Positions 17,252 through 25,874 of a DNA stretch of 64,000 nucleotides are shown here, in pieces. The first letter of the stretch is position 1. Each line of letters starts with the position of its first letter. The translations under genes were made by a program, and so were the position numbers. The DNA is taken from assembly GCF_021532625.1 (NCBI RefSeq), contig NZ_JAKGAR010000001.1:930001-994000 (forward strand), written 5' to 3'. The DNA comes from Octadecabacter algicola. GTDB taxonomy: Bacteria; Pseudomonadota; Alphaproteobacteria; Rhodobacterales; Rhodobacteraceae. Below the pieces are notes generated by a model that worked only from the letters and a program-made list of their open reading frames with translations, searched no databases and was not told the origin of the DNA.

Positions 17252-19411
17252 TCATCGACCAACCAAAGTCGCTCGACACTCCTTATCCCAAGCCGTGTTT
17301 TTGAGTTGGTCCAGTAAGTCTTGTTTGGCATTTGCCGCTGCTTCTGCATGAGTACCAAAGGCGGCGAATTCATCGGGCTGCAGCTCAAAATCGTCCAACT
17401 CTTGGCGCACATACAGGGCAAAATCCTCAGGCGGCAAAGTCTGTCGCGCTTTCTCCAGAAGGCCCGTGTGCACCCAGTTGGAAACCTGTTGGCCCTCACT
17501 CACGACACTCCGCCCATCACGTCCAAACAGCAAAGCATACAGAATTCCCAGCCGCCAAAGCTCAGGCCCCGAGAACCCCGTACGATCTAGGAAAGATCTG
17601 AGCACAGTATCACGCGAATAGCTTTCGTGCTCCCCGTCGCGCAACAGGCAATAATTCCGAAGCTGTTCCGAGCAGTTACTATCGCGCTCGGCAAGGTACT
17701 CTAGGAAATAGCTTAGCGGGCCCGCGCCTTCTGAGTTTCCCGAAAACAAAAGGCTGTGTTGACGCAGTGTCGCATTCCAGCCGTCAATAACATCTTTGAC
17801 TTCTTTTGTTACGTCGATGCCTTTGTTTGACAGCTTCTCGATGAATTCTCTCTCGGAAAGAAAACTGGAACGCAACTGAAAGACGAGGCTAATACCGTTG
17901 GCCTTGAGGCTGAAAATATCATTGCGAAGCGTGTCTGCCAGTCTCTTCAAGCCAGCGGCAACATCATCTTGCCCCCAAGACTTAATCTTGACCAAGCCTG
18001 GTATTTTGTCAGCGACGTCTTTCGCCGCAAGTTTTGGAATACGAGCAACGGAGATCATATCATCCATCAAAAGCGTCACCGGTACATCAGACATAGCAAC
18101 GTTTTTGGGGAAACGAATGACTTCACCGTAAAAGCTGATCTCGACGTCGTTGACGGTAGTCTTTATGGCCTTAATTATCGGCATTTGCACTGCGGGATAG
18201 ACTTCGCCCACTCCAATATCTGTGCCCGCAGGTCGCTTATCCAAAATCGCGCGGTGCTCATCATTTAGAAACCGATCGAAAATCAACAAGGGCCCCCGCA
18301 CTCCGTCTATTGTTATTCGGCGCAAGCTGTATCTTGAAACAACCCAAAAGGCAGAACTGTCTTCTTCCCAAAATACCCTTAATCGGTTGTGTTCTTGCAG
18401 GTTGTGTAAGTCGCGCAGTGCGTCATGGCCCGCGTTTAGTTTCGCGGTGCCAGGCGGCATGCGAAACGGCATCCTAAACCGGTCTTTGCCCTTTTGGCTC
18501 CACGCAGCCAAGCCCCGCAATTGGTTTTCTACATCGCGGCCCTGACGTCCAATATACTTGAATGCCGGGATGTCTGACACATGCAGCCTGCTTTCAGGTT
18601 TTTGGTCAGACAAGGACCAAAGGTCCAAGTTCTTACGGTTGATCAACCAAACATACTTCGACGAGTCATGGCCGGCATCATATGCAGGCCCGAGGTCCCA
18701 TTGAGGAGATTCCCTTACGATCAAGCGCCCATTAGGGCTTATTGCCAACGAATTCGGAGCTCCCCAAGGCGAGAACTCGATAGGGTGATATGACGGCTTC
18801 TGCGCATCGACATCGAACGATATGACACCGACGCTGTTGCCTAGAATCTCGTCCTTCAATCGGTCTCCCCATTCTGATGACGAGAGGCCCCAAATCTGTC
18901 CTCCTTCATCTTCAAACACGCGGCTCCCAACATACACACGTCCGGGTGGGTAAGGAAAAGTATCGAGCGGAACTTCGCGATACCTTTGCGCAATAGCCCC
19001 CCAACCAAACAGCCACTTCTTCTTCAGCTGGGGTGCAAAAAGGGGATTGGTTTGCCAAAGCACCTCAAGCGTTTTCGCATTCAAAAAAGAAATAAAGCGA
19101 TTGGATTGTTGAACAGCGAGCATGCCGTTTTTGGGCAGATGCGTGATCGTATTCGCACGAAATGGAAGAAGGCTCCGGCGTATCTCTTCGCCGGTTGAAC
19201 TGTCAAAAACTGCCAATTGCGTTGAATCTGTTTCTTGCGCGCGATCACGCAGTGATGAAGCAAGGCAAAACAGGTTTCCTTCGGCTTCGACAACATCGCT
19301 AACATGAGTGTCTTGAAACGGGCGCAACACAAACCTACGGGACATGTCATCATTCATGACGTCCACGAATTCCATGCTGTGTTGACCAAAATCTCGAATA
19401 TAAATGTGCAT
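17252..19411 (-). CDS. Large protein of unknown function
   Basis: A 719-residue open frame with an AAGG ribosome site just upstream. I do not recognise the family. There is no signal peptide or transmembrane helix, so it should be cytoplasmic. The N-terminal ~300 residues contain short beta-propeller-like pieces (LAVFDSSTGEEIRR, IWGLSSSEWG, NSLAISPNGRLIV), suggesting a WD40-like or quinoprotein-like fold. Residues about 400-560 are mixed, and the last ~150 are helical and acidic (ELDDFELQPDEFAAFG). Codon use is more AT-rich than in the neighbouring operons and the gene stands alone between two gaps, which fits acquisition by transfer. No nucleotide-binding, nuclease or protease motif is visible, so assignment to a defence or toxin system would be a guess. 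Confidence 0.75.
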   Translation of the reverse strand: MHIYIRDFGQHSMEFVDVMNDDMSRRFVLRPFQDTHVSDVVEAEGNLFCLASSLRDRAQETDSTQLAVFDSSTGEEIRRSLLPFRANTITHLPKNGMLAVQQSNRFISFLNAKTLEVLWQTNPLFAPQLKKKWLFGWGAIAQRYREVPLDTFPYPPGRVYVGSRVFEDEGGQIWGLSSSEWGDRLKDEILGNSVGVISFDVDAQKPSYHPIEFSPWGAPNSLAISPNGRLIVRESPQWDLGPAYDAGHDSSKYVWLINRKNLDLWSLSDQKPESRLHVSDIPAFKYIGRQGRDVENQLRGLAAWSQKGKDRFRMPFRMPPGTAKLNAGHDALRDLHNLQEHNRLRVFWEEDSSAFWVVSRYSLRRITIDGVRGPLLIFDRFLNDEHRAILDKRPAGTDIGVGEVYPAVQMPIIKAIKTTVNDVEISFYGEVIRFPKNVAMSDVPVTLLMDDMISVARIPKLAAKDVADKIPGLVKIKSWGQDDVAAGLKRLADTLRNDIFSLKANGISLVFQLRSSFLSEREFIEKLSNKGIDVTKEVKDVIDGWNATLRQHSLLFSGNSEGAGPLSYFLEYLAERDSNCSEQLRNYCLLRDGEHESYSRDTVLRSFLDRTGFSGPELWRLGILYALLFGRDGRSVVSEGQQVSNWVHTGLLEKARQTLPPEDFALYVRQELDDFELQPDEFAAFGTHAEAAANAKQDLLDQLKNTAWDKECRATLVGR

Positions 19412-19850
19412 CTCTAACCTTGGTCACTGACGTATGTTCATTCTGATGTCATCTTAACAGCTTCCCAAATGCAAGTTTGATCTGCCGCCATCCTAGGCCC
19501 TCGTTGGCGCAGCTCATCCAAAGCCGACATCTGCGCATGACCACGCATTGATCAAAGTGGGCTCTATGCCGCCGTTAGATCGAACGCAGCCTATTGCTCA
19601 ACAAACCCGTCCAAACGAGCTATTAAAGGCCCAAGCCGGGTTTTCACCAAAGGGTCAATATGCTGCGATAAAAGCCCCAATAGCGGGCCTTCATCACATG
19701 TGCGGGAATTGAAGAAGTCCTTACAATAACATCACAGCGTTTGTAACCGTTTGGACGGTCGCAAAGCCGGCACGAACGGACATTCGCGGCAAGTGCAAGT
19801 TCTAGGCTTAGTCAAATACGCTACGCGAAGTTACAAAGTTAGGTGAAGAG
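19412..19850. other. Gap with no recognisable gene
   Basis: About 440 bases between the unknown protein gene and the end of the aldehyde dehydrogenase gene. A GACGGTCGCAAAGCC stretch followed by GAACGGACATTCGCGG is of the kind of degenerate intergenic sequence often seen near decayed genes in this order. No open frame with a ribosome site is present. Confidence 0.45.
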
Positions 19851-21320
19851 CTATCGCATGACAAATGGGTTGCTCATGGGCTGATCAGAGGTATTGATCC
19901 ACACGGTCTGCGTTCGCGTGTAATCTTCGATGGCCCCTACCCCTGCTTCGCGCCCGTAACCGGACTGGTTATATCCACCAAAGGGCGCGATAGGTGAAAC
20001 TGCCCGGTAGGTATTCACCCAGCAGATACCCGACTTAATCTTTGCAGAGACGCGATGCGCCCGTGCAATGTTTTGCGTGAACAGGCCTGATCCGAGGCCG
20101 AAGGGGGTGTCATTCGCAAGTGCAATCGCTTCTTCCTCTGTGTCAAAAGCCAGTAACGACATGACAGGCCCGAACATTTCCACTTTCAGTGTTTCTGTGT
20201 CAGGCTGGAAACATTCCACAAGCGTTGGCGACATGAAGTTGCCGGGTCGGTCCAGTGGAGCGCCACCGAACCTAATGTGTGCCCCTTGGGCTTTCGCCGT
20301 GGCTAGCGTTTTTTCGATCGTCTCAATCTGCGCCTTTGTGCAAAGCGGGCCGATGTGGGTCGTCGCCGCGAGCGGGTCACCGATCTGCACCGCTTTCATC
20401 TTGGCCTCGATCCGCGTGGCAAGATCATCAAGGATTGAGCGATGTACAATTCCACGCGTCCCCGCCACGCAACTTTGCCCCGACGCGCCAAAATTACCTG
20501 CGATGAGCCCGTTGGCGGCACCATCTAGATCAGCGTCGTCGAAGACGATGATTGGGGACTTACCACCAAGCTCTAACGTGGTGACCGCAAAGTTCTCTGC
20601 CGAGTTTCTGACCACATGGCGGGCGGTCTCAGGTCCCCCGGTAAATGCGATGCGATCAACATCAGGATGCCGCGTCAGCGGTATCGCACAGTTTTCCGCA
20701 TCGCCTGTCACAACGGATACAACACCAGGTGGAAAACCCGCTTCTTCGATCAGCTTTGCAAATTCTAACATCGGTGCGGGGGCCATTTCCGACGCCTTCA
20801 GAACCACCGTGCATCCCGCAGCCAAAGCTGGACCAAGCTTTGTCGCCGTTAGGAACATCTGTGCGTTCCAAGGTACGATGGCCGCAACAACACCAATCGG
20901 TTCGCGCCGTGTAAAGACGTGCATATCAGGCTTATCGATGGGCAAAACGGCACCTTCGATCTTATCAGCAAGCCCAGCATAGTAACGGTAGTAGTCACCG
21001 ACATAAGCCGTTTGACTTGCGGTTTCAGCAAGCAATTTACCGCTATCTGTCGTCTCGATCGCACCGATCGCCTGCGCGTTTTCTTCCACAAGGTCAGCGA
21101 GGCGGCTCAGCATTTTTCCCCGCGCCGTCTGCGTGATGTCACACCATGCGGGATCGCCCAAAGCACGTCTGGCGGCGTGGATCGCACGCTCAATATCTTG
21201 CGGCGCTGCACAGGCGAAAGTCGCCCATGGCTCACCCGTTGCTGGGTTCTCGGTGGTCATGACTTGACCTGTTGCGCCTTCGGTCCAAGCACCGTCGATG
21301 AAGAGCTGAAAGTGTTTCAT
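19851..21320 (-). CDS. Aldehyde dehydrogenase (NAD(P)-dependent)
   Basis: A 489-residue member of the ALDH superfamily that oxidises an aldehyde to the acid. The catalytic Glu250 lies in TTLELGGKSP and the nucleophile Cys284 in FGASGQSCVAGTRG; the Rossmann segment IVPWNAQMF and the coenzyme-proximal FTGG are intact. It is the last gene of a five-gene operon, 12 bases after the luciferase-like monooxygenase. In ring-cleavage pathways such an enzyme oxidises the semialdehyde formed by the monooxygenase. The exact substrate cannot be read from the sequence; betaine-aldehyde or 5-carboxymethyl-2-hydroxymuconate semialdehyde dehydrogenases are related. Confidence 0.9.
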   Translation of the reverse strand: MKHFQLFIDGAWTEGATGQVMTTENPATGEPWATFACAAPQDIERAIHAARRALGDPAWCDITQTARGKMLSRLADLVEENAQAIGAIETTDSGKLLAETASQTAYVGDYYRYYAGLADKIEGAVLPIDKPDMHVFTRREPIGVVAAIVPWNAQMFLTATKLGPALAAGCTVVLKASEMAPAPMLEFAKLIEEAGFPPGVVSVVTGDAENCAIPLTRHPDVDRIAFTGGPETARHVVRNSAENFAVTTLELGGKSPIIVFDDADLDGAANGLIAGNFGASGQSCVAGTRGIVHRSILDDLATRIEAKMKAVQIGDPLAATTHIGPLCTKAQIETIEKTLATAKAQGAHIRFGGAPLDRPGNFMSPTLVECFQPDTETLKVEMFGPVMSLLAFDTEEEAIALANDTPFGLGSGLFTQNIARAHRVSAKIKSGICWVNTYRAVSPIAPFGGYNQSGYGREAGVGAIEDYTRTQTVWINTSDQPMSNPFVMR

Positions 21321-21332
21321 GTGCGGCCTTTC

Positions 21333-22367
21333 TCAATGAAACTTCGGCATGACGTCGTCGATGAACCGTGCAAGCGAAGCCTTTTTCCGTTCAAAAGACA
21401 TGCCACTGTCGATCCAGAATGAAAATTCGTCATAACCCAAGTCTTCGATCGACTTGAGACGATCCGTCACTTGTTCGGCTGTTCCTATCGTCAAATCACG
21501 AGCGAGGTTTTCGGGAGACATCATTTTGTTCGCCGCGATTTCTGCGTCACTAAGTTCTTTGATCAGGCCCTGTGTCACGGGGCGCTTGTTCTGAAACCAT
21601 GCCCCGAAATAGTTATAAAATCGGGACAGCTCTTGCGCCGCTTGCCTAGCATCGTCGCTATTGGAGGCGACGTAAGTGTGATGAAGCAGCATGATCTTTG
21701 GGCGCGGGCCATCGTAGGTATCGCATGCGTCGTTGAACCGCCCAATGAGTGTTTCGATTTCCTCCATGCCCTGCCAAAGCGGCGTACATTGAATGTTAAA
21801 GCCATTGTGGACGCCAAATTCGTGACTGTTAGGATCGCGCGCGGCAATCCAAATTGGCGGGCCGCCGACTTGCGCCGGTTTCGGCGCAGAGGTGGTCGCG
21901 GGAAACTGAAAGAAATCCCCTTCATGCGCACAATCGCCTTCCCATAATTTTGGTAAAAGTGGCGTAACCTCCCGCATCCTTTGACCCGCTTCCCAAGCAT
22001 CCATGCCCGGCACAAGACGTTCGTATTCGTAAGAATAGGCACCGCGCGCCACGCCAAGTTCGATCCGCCCGCCGGTCATCAAATCCGCAGATGCGGCCTC
22101 GCCGGCCAATTTGATCGGATGCCAGAACGGCGCAATGACTGTTCCCGTTCCAAGGCGCACGTTCCTAGTGTGGTGTGACAGGTTCACAAGCGACATCAAT
22201 GGATTTGGGGCGATGGTGAAATCCATACCATGATGTTCACCTGTCCAAACTGCGCGCATTCCCGCATCATCAGCCATCTGGCAAAGTACGATGAACTCCT
22301 CCTGCAGTTTTTCTTGAGAGGCCTCCGCGCTTTGGCGTTCCATATGGGCGAAAAGGGAAAACTCCAT
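21333..22367 (-). CDS. Luciferase-like flavin-dependent monooxygenase (LLM class)
   Basis: A 344-residue TIM-barrel monooxygenase of the bacterial luciferase family, the oxygenase part of a two-component system using reduced flavin. Features are the N-terminal MEFSLFAHMERQ, WTGEHHGMDF, the strand RLGTGTVIAPFWHPIKLAGE and the GGRIELGVARG flavin-phosphate segment. The AAAGGAG ribosome site is strong. It lies 15 bases after the flavin reductase gene, which would supply FMNH2. Within the operon it is the best candidate for the ring-opening or dealkylating oxygenase, as in pyridine and trigonelline degradation. Confidence 0.9.
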   Translation of the reverse strand: MEFSLFAHMERQSAEASQEKLQEEFIVLCQMADDAGMRAVWTGEHHGMDFTIAPNPLMSLVNLSHHTRNVRLGTGTVIAPFWHPIKLAGEAASADLMTGGRIELGVARGAYSYEYERLVPGMDAWEAGQRMREVTPLLPKLWEGDCAHEGDFFQFPATTSAPKPAQVGGPPIWIAARDPNSHEFGVHNGFNIQCTPLWQGMEEIETLIGRFNDACDTYDGPRPKIMLLHHTYVASNSDDARQAAQELSRFYNYFGAWFQNKRPVTQGLIKELSDAEIAANKMMSPENLARDLTIGTAEQVTDRLKSIEDLGYDEFSFWIDSGMSFERKKASLARFIDDVMPKFH

Positions 22368-22382
22368 AATGTGCTCCTTTGG

Positions 22383-22877
22383 TCAGGCTGAAATTGGATC
22401 GTCGTTAAGGTTGAAATACTGACCGCCTGCATAACCAAGCCCCGTGCCATCAGCGTGCGCATAGGCTTTCACACGTCCGATCAAGACAAGGTGATCGCCC
22501 GCTTCCACGCGTTGCTCCGCGGCGCAAGAAAACTGCGCCAGCGCATCCGTAATAAGAGGCAGGTCAAGTGCATTCGTATCGTGGGCGACTTTGGCAAACC
22601 GCTCTTCATGATCGCCAGCGAAGATTTCAGAGATATTTTTTTGACGTGCCTCCAGCACGTTAACTGCAAAGTGACTGCAGCTGGCAAAGGTGTCATAGCT
22701 GGATAAGCTTTTGCTCGGACACACCAGCAGAAGTGGCGGATCAAGTGACACCGAAGTGAAAGAATTCGCAGTAAAGCCGACCGGAATACCAGCATCGGTA
22801 CGAGCGGTAACCACTGTGACGCCGGTTATAAAACTGCCAAAGGCATTTCGAAGGGCACTACGGTCATGCAGGCTCAT
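22383..22877 (-). CDS. Flavin reductase family protein
   Basis: A 164-residue FMN/FAD reductase of the HpaC/split-barrel family. The N-terminal RNAFGSFITGVTVVTAR and the block GFTANSFTSVSLDPPLLLVCPSKSL are family hallmarks, and the C-terminal GDHLVLIGRV with a buried His is present. It supplies reduced flavin to the adjacent luciferase-like oxygenase. The start codon overlaps the preceding hydrolase gene stop by four bases (ATGA), indicating co-translation. Confidence 0.92.
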   Translation of the reverse strand: MSLHDRSALRNAFGSFITGVTVVTARTDAGIPVGFTANSFTSVSLDPPLLLVCPSKSLSSYDTFASCSHFAVNVLEARQKNISEIFAGDHEERFAKVAHDTNALDLPLITDALAQFSCAAEQRVEAGDHLVLIGRVKAYAHADGTGLGYAGGQYFNLNDDPISA

Positions 22878-23653
22878 GACGACACCTCGGAAATTAGGGA
22901 AACTAGGGCGGCGTTAACTTCATTGGGATGTGTCATTGGCATCATATGCGCCGCACCATCGACAATGATTGATCGCCCCTTAGGCGCCAACGCAGCCATT
23001 GCTTTGGACATCGCAGGTGTAGAGTTGGGTTCCTCAGAACCAGTGATAAATAATGCGGGGCAAGTTACCTGTGAAAGGCCTTTACGATCCGGACTCTGGC
23101 TGGTTGCAAAGGCGGTGTAGGCGCATTTGTAAGCGGCCGGGTTAACATCGCTAAGCCAACTGGCACAGGCCTCACGCGCGTCGGAGGCGGCGGTACCGAA
23201 CCACCGCTCCAAAGTCGGTGTCTGATCTGTTATCGATTTTCCGTCCAGCTGTGCAGCGCGTCCTTGCACAAACTTTTGCGCTGGCTGGCTACGTTCAAAA
23301 ATAGCGTTCAAAGCGGCAACCCCTTTCACCAAGTCAGGGGCGCGGCTGGCCAACTCTAAGGCAAGCATTGCGCCCATTGAATGCCCAACCACAATGGCAG
23401 GCGCATCCAGATCCTTAAGCAAGTCCAGCGCAGCGAGTGCATAGTCCTCTAGCGACATTTTATCGCCGCTCCATGGGCTTTCCCCATGACCGGCCATATC
23501 CGGTGCAACGATCCGTGCTGGTAGATCTAACTGTGCACCCCAAGCTTCGGCCCGCAGACCAACACCGTGCAATAACAGCAGTGTTGGTCCTGCGCCGCGG
23601 GTCACCGCGGCAAGTCCGCTTAGGTTAGACCGAGGCTGGGTTGTCCAGGTCAT
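22874..23653 (-). CDS. Alpha/beta-fold hydrolase
   Basis: A 259-residue hydrolase. The oxyanion segment LLLHGVGLRAEAWG, nucleophile Ser92 in VVGHSMGAM, the acid loop ITGSEEPNS and the catalytic His in DGAAHMMPM make a complete triad. It overlaps the upstream AA_synth-family gene by 29 bases and the flavin reductase gene by four. Relatives (MhpC, RutD, 3-oxoadipate enol-lactonase) cleave C-C, lactone or carbamate-type bonds in catabolic pathways; here it likely hydrolyses the product of oxygenation and aldehyde oxidation. Confidence 0.88.
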   Translation of the reverse strand: MTWTTQPRSNLSGLAAVTRGAGPTLLLLHGVGLRAEAWGAQLDLPARIVAPDMAGHGESPWSGDKMSLEDYALAALDLLKDLDAPAIVVGHSMGAMLALELASRAPDLVKGVAALNAIFERSQPAQKFVQGRAAQLDGKSITDQTPTLERWFGTAASDAREACASWLSDVNPAAYKCAYTAFATSQSPDRKGLSQVTCPALFITGSEEPNSTPAMSKAMAALAPKGRSIIVDGAAHMMPMTHPNEVNAALVSLISEVSS

Positions 23654-24224
23654 GGCCTAGATCCTTTAGATCCTGATAGCGGTCGCCAATACGATGATGT
23701 GGACGACCATTCATCGCGGCACCCAGAACCACGGCGATTTCATCGTCTCGCGGTGCGTCTGGAATGGCGAATTGGATAGTAAGATAGTGAGACCGACGCC
23801 CTGCATCATTCTTATCCATGAGCGGCACCATAATCGGTGCATTTGGTCCGCCACGGGTATTTGTGAATGCCAGGTACGATTTCGCACCAACCGCTTCGCG
23901 GTAGAAGTTCCCAAACCGCAGTGTGTGGATCAGGCCAGAGGCATGTTCTATTTCGCCATTAACGCCAACCACAGCCGCCTTGCCATAAGCTTCGATTGCC
24001 TCGCCTGATCCGGCAAGAGCGATCATGCGTTTGGTCATCATTTCACCCAGAATGGGACCAAAGGCGTGAATTTCAGGTTTTAGATCTTCGACGAAACGGC
24101 CCGCCCAGGGATTCTTGACGATGGCTGCCACTGCAAACATCCGCCATGGGGTATCTGCGGGCTTAAAGCCTTCGATTAAGACCTCTTCGTCATAGGTTAC
24201 AATCTTACGAATTTCCGGCTGCAT
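23625..24224 (-). CDS. AA_synth (DUF1185) family protein
   Basis: A 199-residue protein of the family named amino-acid synthesis (Pfam AA_synth). The start EIRKIVTYDEEVLIEG, the central GEMMTKRMIALAGSGEAIEAYGKAAVVG (read in two parts) and the C-terminal RIGDRYQDL fit the family. Members are found with luciferase-like oxygenases and flavin reductases in catabolic operons; their reaction is not firmly known to me, and the family name is probably misleading. It is the first gene of the operon, 108 bases from the divergent LysR regulator gene. Confidence 0.82.
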   Translation of the reverse strand: MQPEIRKIVTYDEEVLIEGFKPADTPWRMFAVAAIVKNPWAGRFVEDLKPEIHAFGPILGEMMTKRMIALAGSGEAIEAYGKAAVVGVNGEIEHASGLIHTLRFGNFYREAVGAKSYLAFTNTRGGPNAPIMVPLMDKNDAGRRSHYLTIQFAIPDAPRDDEIAVVLGAAMNGRPHHRIGDRYQDLKDLGHDLDNPASV

Positions 24225-24302
24225 TTCTTTATCCTTGCGTTGTGATTTGAGCCTACGGAATGCAATTGGTTTTTGACAAACGAAGGATTCATCGGCTTAG
24301 TC

Positions 24303-24317
24303 ATTAGAAAGACTAAT
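24303..24317. promoter_or_regulatory. LysR-type operator ATTAG-N5-CTAAT
   Basis: ATTAG, AAAGA, CTAAT form a perfect inverted repeat with the T-N11-A arrangement of LysR-family boxes, extended by an overlapping TTAGTC-N8-GACTAA repeat (24297-24316). The CTAAT half-site is the known target of GcvA-like regulators. It lies 16 bases from the LysR start and 80 from the catabolic operon start, ideal for auto-repression and divergent activation. Confidence 0.7.
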
Positions 24318-24332
24318 AGGTAGCTTGCCCAC

Positions 24333-25187
24333 ATGCGACGAAGCACTCCCCCTCTCACTTGGTTCCGCTCTTTCGAAGCCGCTGCGCGAAATCTCAGCTT
24401 CACGGCTGCGGCAGATGAAATCGGCCTAACCCAATCTGCCGTGAGTCAGCAGGTAAAGTCCCTAGAATCGCGCCTTGGCGTTCCTTTGTTTCTGCGAAAA
24501 CCAAGAAGCCTCGCGCTGACTGACGAAGGTCGCAAACTGCTCCCTCAGGTGGCCACGGCCCTTGGATCGCTTGCCGCAGCAACCGAAACCTTTGACAGAG
24601 GTATCGATACAAAGGTGCTAACCGTGACAACCTCGGTCAGTGTTGCCCAATGGTGTATTTCTCCCCGCTTGAGTGATTTTACTCAGAAACACCCGAACAT
24701 CAGTGTGCGCCTTCTGAGCGCTGTGTGGCCAGATGATTTCCAAACGAGCCAAGCTGATGTTGAAATACGATTTGGAACAGCTGCCCAGGCTGGCGAGGAT
24801 GCCACATCTCTCGGTCCCAATCGCTTGGTTGCAGTTAAGTCACCGCGCTTAGAAGGCGGACTGAAAGACTTGCCACTCATTGAAGTAGTCGGGACCTCGA
24901 CGGGATGGAATGCTTGGCAAAAACAATTTAGCACACTTAGAAAACCCGTCATTTTCGCTGACACTTATGGGTTGGCCCTTCAATTGGCTGAAGACGGCAA
25001 CGGTGTCACTCTTACTAGTGAATTCCTAGCTGCCACAGCTTTGAGTACTGGCGCATTGGAACAGATCGGCGACGGCTTCATTGAAGCCAAAGAAGGGTAT
25101 TTTCTGTCGTTCAATACGAAAGCTGATGGTGCTAGTACTTTTGCCGATTGGATCAAGGAAAGTATGGCAGATCTAGCGTGTTCGTAG
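24333..25187 (+). CDS. LysR-family transcriptional regulator, GcvA-like
   Basis: A 284-residue regulator. The N-terminal winged helix reads LTWFRSFEAAARNLSFTAA then LTQSAVSQQVKSLE and LGVPLFLR, a GcvA/AmpR-type arrangement; the PBP-like effector domain follows from about residue 90 with the GcvA-group pattern DVEIRFG. It is transcribed divergently from the five-gene catabolic operon, and a perfect ATTAG-N5-CTAAT operator sits between them. It most likely senses the pathway substrate or an intermediate and activates the operon. Confidence 0.93.
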   Translation: MRRSTPPLTWFRSFEAAARNLSFTAAADEIGLTQSAVSQQVKSLESRLGVPLFLRKPRSLALTDEGRKLLPQVATALGSLAAATETFDRGIDTKVLTVTTSVSVAQWCISPRLSDFTQKHPNISVRLLSAVWPDDFQTSQADVEIRFGTAAQAGEDATSLGPNRLVAVKSPRLEGGLKDLPLIEVVGTSTGWNAWQKQFSTLRKPVIFADTYGLALQLAEDGNGVTLTSEFLAATALSTGALEQIGDGFIEAKEGYFLSFNTKADGASTFADWIKESMADLACS

Positions 25188-25469
25188 CCACCAACAAAGA
25201 AATTTACTCGAAACGCATTTTGTCCTTCTGATCATCTTAAGGTTCTCGCCCCTCGTCAATAAATGATGAAATCAGAAAGCAATTTCGGACTACAAAACTG
25301 AGATTCAAAAGCTTCGATCTCAACATCTGCCTTGTGATCTTGGGCACTCCAATTTTCATTTGCAGAGAAGGTCCGGTTTCCGCTCTCACCTACAACCCTG
25401 AACTCGGCTTTCGGGACGAACCTCAACTGTCGAAACCTCATCCAAGAATCCGGCCCACCAATCCGCCAC

Positions 25470-25544
25470 CCCCTCAAAGTCGCTGACTTTATTTACCTTA
25501 TCACCGGATTTGAGGTTTCGAATCTTAGTGTCGCTAAGGGGCAC
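25470..25544 (-). pseudogene. Integrase N-terminal relic (Arm-DNA-binding domain)
   Basis: Beginning with a GTG at 25544, about 25 codons read VPLSDTKIRNLKSGDK then VSDFEG. This matches the first residues of tyrosine integrases with a DUF4102 Arm-binding domain. After that the match ends and a stop follows at about 25418. It lies 110 bases from the 3' end of tRNA-Thr and points away from it, the usual position of the integrase of an element inserted in a tRNA gene. The rest of 25188-25654 has no recognisable gene; a 73-codon frame at 25256-25477 on the same strand has no known relative. The integrase is dead, and the far attachment site was not found in the window. Confidence 0.65.
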
Positions 25545-25654
25545 GGTGGGGTACGCTGCTGGACGTCACAAAACAGCGCTGGACAAACAATCTCGACATT
25601 CACCCTATAAACAAGGCTCAATCGGATGTTCTCGGATCAATCTGGATGGTAAAG

Positions 25655-25730
25655 TGGTGCCCCCACACGGACTCGAACCGCGGACCTACTGATTACAAAT
25701 CAGTTGCTCTACCAGCTGAGCTATAGGGGC
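25655..25730 (-). tRNA. tRNA-Thr (anticodon TGT)
   Basis: On the minus strand the acceptor GCCCCTA pairs with TGGGGGC (one G-U), followed by TA, a D arm GCTC/GAGC, anticodon stem ACTGA/TCAGT around TTTGTAA (anticodon TGT), and a T arm CGCGG/CCGTG with TTCGAGT. The CCA end is encoded. An integrase relic lies just beyond its 3' end. Confidence 0.97.
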
Positions 25731-25874
25731 ACTGGGCGGTCGTTTAAGGGAGAGTTTCGGGACACGCAAGAGGGTCTTTGAGGATTTTCTCACATCATCG
25801 CAGGTTCCACTGCTGCCAATTCCCCCCTATGCTCGTTTTCAACAGTAAACAGTTCCAAAGACAGGCCCAATTTT

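Noticed and set aside
20068-20982. 304-codon frame opposite the aldehyde dehydrogenase gene
   Set aside because: Antisense shadow; Ser/Pro-rich product with no family features.
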